Part shown: in pieces, positions 4,637 through 6,643 of the stretch | How the letters are laid out: every line of letters starts with the position of its first letter | How positions within the stretch are numbered: position 1 is the first letter of the stretch | Assembly: GCA_964235675.1 (NCBI GenBank) | Contig: CAXSEA010000207.1 | Coordinates: 1-6,643 of the forward strand | Source: CAXSEA01 sp964235675 | GTDB taxonomy: Bacteria; Armatimonadota; Armatimonadia; Armatimonadales; Capsulimonadaceae | Length of the DNA stretch: 6,643 nucleotides | Direction: 5' to 3' | Made by a program: the position numbers and the translations under genes | Notes under the pieces: model-generated | The model's database searches: none | The model's input: the letters and a program-made list of their open reading frames with translations, nothing else | Told to the model about the DNA's origin: nothing

Positions 4637-6643
4637 ATGCCAGGAAGGTATAAAGCTCATCCTCTCGGAACTGCCGTTTTTGCGCTAACCATCGCGCTTA
4701 CAGCGCACTTTTCAACCATAGCGGCAAGCCGTGCCGCAGTGATCGGAGGTTGGCGCACAGTTCACAGCGACCGGCCCGCTACCATCGACGCGGGCAGTGC
4801 AAAACCCACTGGCGAGCTTGACACGCTGCGGCGCATATCCGTTACAATCACGCTGCCGCTTACCAACGAGGCGGCCCTCGATAGGTTCGCGGAGGACGTT
4901 TCCACGCCCGGCAGGCCGGCCTACGGCCACTATTTGACTCCCGCCGAGTTCACCGCCCGCTACGGCGCATCGGCAGCCGACTACGCCGCGATTCTCGCCT
5001 GGGCCAAGTCAAACAACCTAACCGTCACCCAGACCAGCCTTAGCCGCAACGCCGTCTCTCTAAGCGGCACGGCCGCGCAGATCAGCAAGGCATTCGAGGT
5101 CAAATTCCGCACCTACGTGGATGACGACGGCACCTCCTTCTTCTCCCCGTCTACCGCGCCTAAAATGCCTATCGCCATTGCGGCCGGCGTGCGGGGCGTG
5201 TACGGCTTGTCGGACCATGCCCAAGGCCATCCCATGGACATCGTCAGCACGCTGAAACAGCGCACGGCAGCCAAGGCGGCGGCGAAACTGTTTAGCGGCG
5301 AACCGGAGTTCTCGACCACTGACGGCGCAGGAAGCGGCCATGACGGCGCGTTCAGCCCAAAAGACCTTAATAAGCTCTACCAGATGCCCAATCTCAAGAA
5401 CGGCAAAGGCCAGGCGGTCGGCTGCTACGAGGAGGGCGGCTACTACGATAGCGATCCGATCACGTACCAGAACTACTACAATCTGCCGAAGACGCCGATT
5501 ATCGATCGCTCCGTAGCCGGAACCAACACCACTGTGCCGTACGAAGGCGTTTCCACGGAAGCGGCTCTCGACATCGACATGGAAATGGCGTTCGCGCCTC
5601 ATGCCAAAGCCATCTACGTTTACGAGGCCGGCAGCGAGACGAATTTTATCAGTTCTTTGCTGGATGCATTGACAGCGGTTGCCGACGACGACAAAATCAG
5701 CGCGTTGGATATCTCTTACGGCATCGACGAGGTGCTGCAGCTCAGCGACGCCGGTTATACCGGGTTAGACGAAGAGCAGGACGCCCTCAAGCGCTGCGCG
5801 GCGGAAGGCATCACAGTGTATGCGTCAGCCGGCGATCAAGGAGCGTACGGCGATATCGGCGCTAACTTCTATCCTGCATCGTACAACGTTTCCGACCCCG
5901 CCTCCCAGCCGTATGTGACAGGTGTCGGCGGGACGACCGTGTTTACGTTCGACGGCTACGACAACGTCGAGAACGCCTGGAACGAGCTTGGCTCGACCGG
6001 GTCGGCGACCGGCGGCGGCATCAGCGTCCTGTGGAAGTTGCCGAGCTACCAAAAATTCGACGACGGCCATCCGGTAACCACATACAACGGCGGTTCGGGC
6101 ACCTACCGCAACGTCCCCGACGTCGCCGCCGTGGCTGACTCGCTGACGCCTGTCGACGTTTATTCCAGCGAGTACGGAGCATGGATCGGAGTCGGCGGCA
6201 CGAGCGCCTCGGCGCCGATCTGGGCAGGCTTCACCGCCTTGGCCAACCAAGAGCGCGCTGATGCCGGACTGCATAATCTCGGGTTCGCCAACCCTGTTCT
6301 CTACGGCGTGTACAAGAACGACTTAGTCTTCGACGCCGCGAGCGCAACGTTCGACTTTGACGACGTGGTCGACAATTCGAACGGTAAGACGAATCTTTTT
6401 GGCAACCCCGGCTACCTGGCCGGACCCGGCTACGACAACACCACGGGGCTCGGTAGTTTAAGCGGCCAAGTCCTCCTGAGGAGTCTCGTTGCCCCCGATA
6501 TATCGGTTTTCGCCTCCAACCCCGGCGCGCCGGGTGTGCCGTCGCAGTTTCAAAACACCGCTACGACGGCGACCACAGCAACCTTCACCTGGCAGCCTGA
6601 CACAAATGCCACAGGCTACGTAGTGGTCGTTTCGGCACAAGAC
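4637..6643 (+). CDS. Secreted S53 acid peptidase with FN3 tail, copy B (3' end beyond window)
   Basis: I translated this frame by hand: it is open from ATG 4637 to the last base, exactly 669 codons, without a stop. By comparison with copy A about 60 residues are missing only because the window ends. Residues 1-33 are a signal peptide (MPGRYKAHPLG..., cleavage near ASRA/A), then the activation domain (about 67-195; YGHYLTPAEFTARYG) and the catalytic domain. E308 and D312 are in TEAALDIDMEM, D400 in SAGDQG and S523 in GGTSASAP. Ca2+ ligands are D576, V577, G596, G598 and D600 (GPGYDNTTGLG), and the start of an FN3 domain has W652. All carry the same numbers as in copy A. It differs from A in the loop before the catalytic Glu (296-307), at residue 401 (Q, not F) and at residue 510 (Ser, not Cys). 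All catalytic residues are intact, so it should be active. It is transcribed from its own promoter and leader. Confidence 0.93.
   Translation, partial: MPGRYKAHPLGTAVFALTIALTAHFSTIAASRAAVIGGWRTVHSDRPATIDAGSAKPTGELDTLRRISVTITLPLTNEAALDRFAEDVSTPGRPAYGHYLTPAEFTARYGASAADYAAILAWAKSNNLTVTQTSLSRNAVSLSGTAAQISKAFEVKFRTYVDDDGTSFFSPSTAPKMPIAIAAGVRGVYGLSDHAQGHPMDIVSTLKQRTAAKAAAKLFSGEPEFSTTDGAGSGHDGAFSPKDLNKLYQMPNLKNGKGQAVGCYEEGGYYDSDPITYQNYYNLPKTPIIDRSVAGTNTTVPYEGVSTEAALDIDMEMAFAPHAKAIYVYEAGSETNFISSLLDALTAVADDDKISALDISYGIDEVLQLSDAGYTGLDEEQDALKRCAAEGITVYASAGDQGAYGDIGANFYPASYNVSDPASQPYVTGVGGTTVFTFDGYDNVENAWNELGSTGSATGGGISVLWKLPSYQKFDDGHPVTTYNGGSGTYRNVPDVAAVADSLTPVDVYSSEYGAWIGVGGTSASAPIWAGFTALANQERADAGLHNLGFANPVLYGVYKNDLVFDAASATFDFDDVVDNSNGKTNLFGNPGYLAGPGYDNTTGLGSLSGQVLLRSLVAPDISVFASNPGAPGVPSQFQNTATTATTATFTWQPDTNATGYVVVVSAQD

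Larger units (their letters stand above)
4307..6643 (+). repeat. Tandem duplication unit 2 (cut by window end)
   Basis: Second unit in the same orientation, with promoter, leader, Shine-Dalgarno and S53 gene in the same order. It is an old duplication: proteins are roughly two-thirds to three-quarters identical by eye (not computed) and third-codon positions differ widely. Whether a third copy follows cannot be seen. Confidence 0.85.

Noticed and set aside
5060..5602. 180-residue minus-strand frame inside copy B (and similar ones at 5825-6274, 3208-3495, 2899-3204)
   Set aside because: They lie antisense to a well-supported S53 gene with intact catalytic motifs; the translations are Arg/Val/Ala-rich with no recognisable domain.
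1536..6643. Mobile-element origin of the repeated unit
   Set aside because: No transposase, terminal inverted repeats or target duplications at the unit edges; an ordinary tandem gene duplication explains the layout.

Overview
The window (about 58-60% GC by eye, 6643 bp) looks like chromosomal DNA of a free-living, probably soil or acid-habitat, bacterium. Secreted S53 acid proteases with fibronectin type III tails, and a PRC-barrel/MgtE-N/CBS protein lacking a membrane channel, are both common in Acidobacteriota and some other soil phyla such as Eremiobacterota. I cannot fix the phylum from the sequence. There are no tRNA or rRNA genes, CRISPR arrays, insertion sequences or phage genes.

Layout. 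Positions 127-1431 encode a soluble Mg-sensor-like protein: PRC-barrel, MgtE N-domain and a CBS pair, with no transmembrane domain. Its GTG start lies 7 nt after a TATACT box, so its mRNA may be leaderless. The rest of the window is a tandem duplication. Each unit carries, in order, an extended -10 promoter, a leader of about 300 nt, a strong Shine-Dalgarno and a secreted S53 (sedolisin/kumamolisin) peptidase. Copy A (CDS 1882-4071, 729 aa) is complete and ends at a clear intrinsic terminator (4101-4134). Copy B (CDS from 4637) is still open at the window edge after 669 codons. The copies align from residue 1 to 669 with no net insertion or deletion, and every catalytic and calcium-ligand residue has the same number in both.

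The most interesting element is the 5' leader (1572-1761 and 4343-4532). From the -35 box to about 195 nt into the transcript the two leaders align with no net indel. In the core 156 nt I counted 28 mismatches by hand (about 82% identity). Differences do not follow a codon period, stop codons interrupt the frames, and several differences keep base pairs intact, including one full compensatory C-G to T-A change. The next ~105 nt, just before the ribosome binding site, has diverged almost beyond recognition. This suggests a structured cis-regulatory RNA (a riboswitch-like or condition-sensing leader) controlling acid-protease expression. I do not recognise it as a riboswitch class I know.

Functionally, the two proteases would be exported as zymogens, activate themselves at low pH and degrade extracellular protein. 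Each has its own promoter and leader, so they are probably co-regulated but not an operon. The MgtE-N/CBS gene is a separate unit with no visible link to them.
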